Assembly (NCBI GenBank): GCA_028274465.1
Contig: CM051457.1
Coordinates: 14,621,097 to 14,685,096 of the forward strand
Direction of reading: 5' to 3'
DNA from: Plantago ovata
Lineage: Eukaryota; Streptophyta; Magnoliopsida; Lamiales; Plantaginaceae
Length of the DNA: 64,000 bases
This document shows, in pieces, positions 61,801-64,000 of this stretch (positions are counted from its first letter, which is position 1; every line of letters starts with the position of its first letter). Position numbers and translations under genes: made by a program. The notes below the pieces were generated by a model. That model ran no database searches. It was not told where the DNA came from and worked only from the letters and a program-made list of their open reading frames with translations.

Positions 61801-62000
61801 TGGCAGGAATTTTAAGCATGCATTGGCATTTGCTTTTGCATTGATGTATAGTAGCATCGGTTCTGAGGCGCCAGGTCCTGTCTCTGCCATCATCATATAT
61901 GTTTGGTGACTCTATTGTTCATGTGAGAAAAAACGCTTACATTAACACTCAACGGCAGGTTTTACAATGGTATAATTAGCCATCAACGGCTAGTGTTTTC
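61801..62000 (+). pseudogene. GDSL exon 1 relic (plus strand)
   Basis: Starts ATGGCAGGAATTTTAAGCAT like the intact genes. The readable pieces, in shifting frames, are AFAFALM, FGDSIVHV and a GRF.NG-like end. Frameshifts and stops break it, and no later exon follows. The 120 bp upstream also resembles the promoter of GDSL copy 1. Confidence 0.75.
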
Positions 62001-62009
62001 CATTTGCAA

Positions 62010-62125
62010 TGGGAAATTAGCCATCAACAGCTAGTTTTCCATTGCAAAACCTGTAGTTTGTGGTTCTGTTAATGTACTTGTTGTTTCCCACATCGACAAT
62101 AAAGTTGCCAATTTTCCATTGCAAT
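62010..62125 (-). pseudogene. GDSL exon 1 relic (minus strand)
   Basis: The minus strand reads NFIVDVGNNKYINRTTNYRF then CNGKLAVDG, clearly the middle and end of GDSL exon 1 (intact: SIVDVGNND and [11 protein letters not shown]). It lies tail-to-tail with the plus-strand relic just to its left, forming an imperfect inverted pair. Confidence 0.7.
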
Positions 62126-63595
62126 GCTGAACAGTTTTCTTCATTAGAGCTGCACAGTTCCGATCCAGGCAATGTCACTTCTTTCTGATGTTTCCATTGT
62201 GTTATGTATCATCTTCCAAGTAAGTTGAATATAATATAGTACTACATTCAAGACTGCCATCTGGTTTTGCAATTGGTGTGAGCCTGTGATGAGATGTCAA
62301 ACTATTGATAACTTTTCACGTTTCATGATCAGGCATAAATCTCCTTCCAACTGGCGCCTTGTATGAGCATCATTGAATGTCCTTCTGTGAACTCTATCAG
62401 TAATTGTGGAAGCAATGAAGAAAATGAAAAGACACAAAGAGACATCGATTTAAATTTCAAAGAATGGTTTATTGCTGTTCACTTCATGTTGTTGTTTAGT
62501 ACCAGGAAATGCATGAGGCTACAGCTATATTTATACACAAAAACTAGGACTCAGCTGACATATATACACACTGATGCTAGAAACATCTATTTCATTTTGT
62601 CTTGTGGATCCATTTGCCGGCCAAAAGGTTTAAATGCACCTTTGTTATGGATTTAGTCATTCGGCAAATAGCGTAGAGTTTCTGTGTTCTACAGATTCTC
62701 TGTTTCCATTATTTAACAATCATGTATTACTCATCCACGGGAACATCACGTACTTTATGCCCCTGCTGACTGACAAGTGCGTGGCTGCCTAAGTTTAACA
62801 TCGTTACGACTCTGTTGTTAGAGTTAATCAAGTATCAAACCAAATGCTAGAGTACTGTCATAACTACCTATCAAGAAGCAAACCGATCGAGTTATCAAAT
62901 CTGCAAGCTTTTGATAGAATTCTCGCTGCATGGATAGTCCTGCCTCATTCTCAGCAATTCTTGTGGAGCTAGTCATGCCTCCTTTTAAGCTTCTTATATC
63001 TCCAGTAGTTGACAAATTATTTCATCCTTACCTTCTCTGCTAGTTGCTCCACCAAGTACCAAGCTAACAAGCTTCTCTCCTTGCAGCTCCACTCGTTTTG
63101 GTTGGACCCACCAGAACTACTACCCTTCCTCCTCCTCCTCCTTCAGCGACAAGATTTCCATTTATTTTGTTAACTATTTGACCTAATATTAATGTTAAAT
63201 TGTATTAAAAAATAATATTTGAATTTATATTATGAAAGTAGAAAGTTTATAGTTTTATAATATGACATATAAATTACTTATGATAGAATATTAACTAAAC
63301 TTTTATTTTCTTTGTTTTTTTTTTTTTTTTCCTAATTGTCTTCTTCTTCATTTCTAGTAACATGACTGGGAATATAAAAATCTCACTCGTCTCAGTGCAG
63401 TCTCCTAACTCTTAATTATCTAATTTGTTTTCACTCTTTCCTAACTCAATTGTTAACTGGAAAAAATAAAACTTTCACACGAATAAACTATTTAATTTAT
63501 TTATAATTCTTGCGTACATCGGAAATTGGATAAAGAAATATTGCACCAACATTTCATTTTATACTTGGAAATTTCTGTTGCTAGAATGAATTAAT
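62126..63595. other. no assignable gene; possible unidentified exons on the minus strand
   Basis: On the minus strand 63120-63038 reads SSSGGSNQNEWSCKERSLLA then WYLVEQLAEK with a GTAAGG donor, and 63015-62850 reads STTGDIRSLKGGMTSSTRIA then ENEAGLSMQREFYQKLADLI. Both look coding and could be two exons of one gene fragment, but I recognise neither. The remainder is AT-rich. Confidence 0.3.
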
Positions 63596-64000
63596 CTAAT
63601 TCCCAAGAGGACTACCAGAAGCAGCAGTTCCGTTCCAATAATACGCGAGCCCTTTCTCGTTAGCTGGGTTGGTGCAGAAATAAATTCCTTCTTGCATCGC
63701 TTCCCATTTGCACGTAGCTGTCGGGCATATCGGTGCTATCTTCTTATTGTAAACATCAAAACTGAAACTCTTTTCTTTCCATGTGAGTATGTGACATCAC
63801 ATCAGAACAATGTATTTCCGAAAATCTTGGTGCAAAAATTGAATTCATACTCTTTGGTGAGAACAAGTTTCTGTTCTCCAATATCGTTATCTTTAGATTT
63901 ACAGTGAACTGTAATTGGAGTAGAATCGGAAACCGAAGTTTTAATAATAACGTACACATGTGATGTGCCAATGCATATGCTCGTTGTAGGATAAACGTTT
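63596..64000 (-). pseudogene. plant self-incompatibility S1/SPH-family gene, broken, 5' end outside the window
   Basis: S-protein homologues are small secreted proteins. The minus strand shows HVYVIIKTSVSDSTPITVHC, KSKDNDIGEQ, an EYEFNF block, and further on SFSFDVYNKKIAPIC and CKWEAMQEGIYFC, the family order of beta-strand blocks and cysteines. An in-frame TGA lies at 63804-63802 where the family has an aromatic/Cys-rich strand (FFC), and a frameshift follows before SFSFDVY. The frame ends at a TAG at 63596. The first residues lie beyond 64000. As it stands it is a pseudogene unless the breaks are sequencing errors. Confidence 0.75.

Overview
The window is nuclear DNA of a land plant, most likely a eudicot. 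It is AT-rich and carries intron-split genes with GT/AG junctions, several families of small TIR elements, and nuclear genes for organelle proteins. I could not fix the family or species from sequence alone.

Layout. 1-7.6 kb: repeats, a 500-bp palindrome, and a tandem duplication carrying two small secreted Cys-rich peptide genes; the left copy holds four transposon insertions that the right copy lacks. 7.6-19.0 kb (minus): a complete 15-exon organellar RadA gene with MITEs and a GA microsatellite in its introns. 21.5-26.3 kb (plus): nuclear gene for plastid ribosomal protein L15, four exons. 28.5-31.7 kb (plus): a CHUP1-like/AR791-like coiled-coil protein, four exons. 32.6-34.1 kb (minus): an intact five-exon GDSL esterase/lipase. 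35-43 kb: relics, namely a LINE zinc-binding domain, a broken glutathione peroxidase, a PIF/Harbinger-type MITE, and LIMR-family exons lying between two RNase H relics. 45.8 and 56.0 kb (plus): two copies of an unusual secreted protein with four Cys-pair repeats, a Pro-rich linker and a six-Cys C-terminal domain. 47.2-49.5 kb: a deleted copy of the GDSL region. 49.6-53.1 kb: a CACTA-like end followed by glycyl-tRNA synthetase exons and unidentified exon-like pieces. 53.4-55.5 kb: a broken lipase between 225-bp direct repeats. 59.5-61.3 kb (plus): a second intact GDSL gene, then exon-1 relics in opposite orientations. 63.6-64.0 kb (minus): a broken S1/SPH-family gene running off the window.

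The conserved genes (RadA, plastid L15, CHUP1-like) lie in the left half. The right half is a duplication and decay zone in which GDSL and Cys/Pro-rich genes were copied, some copies survived, and fragments of unrelated genes were scattered among them. No operon-like or CRISPR-like system is present. The most novel item is the Cys-repeat/Pro-rich/prolamin-like secreted protein pair.
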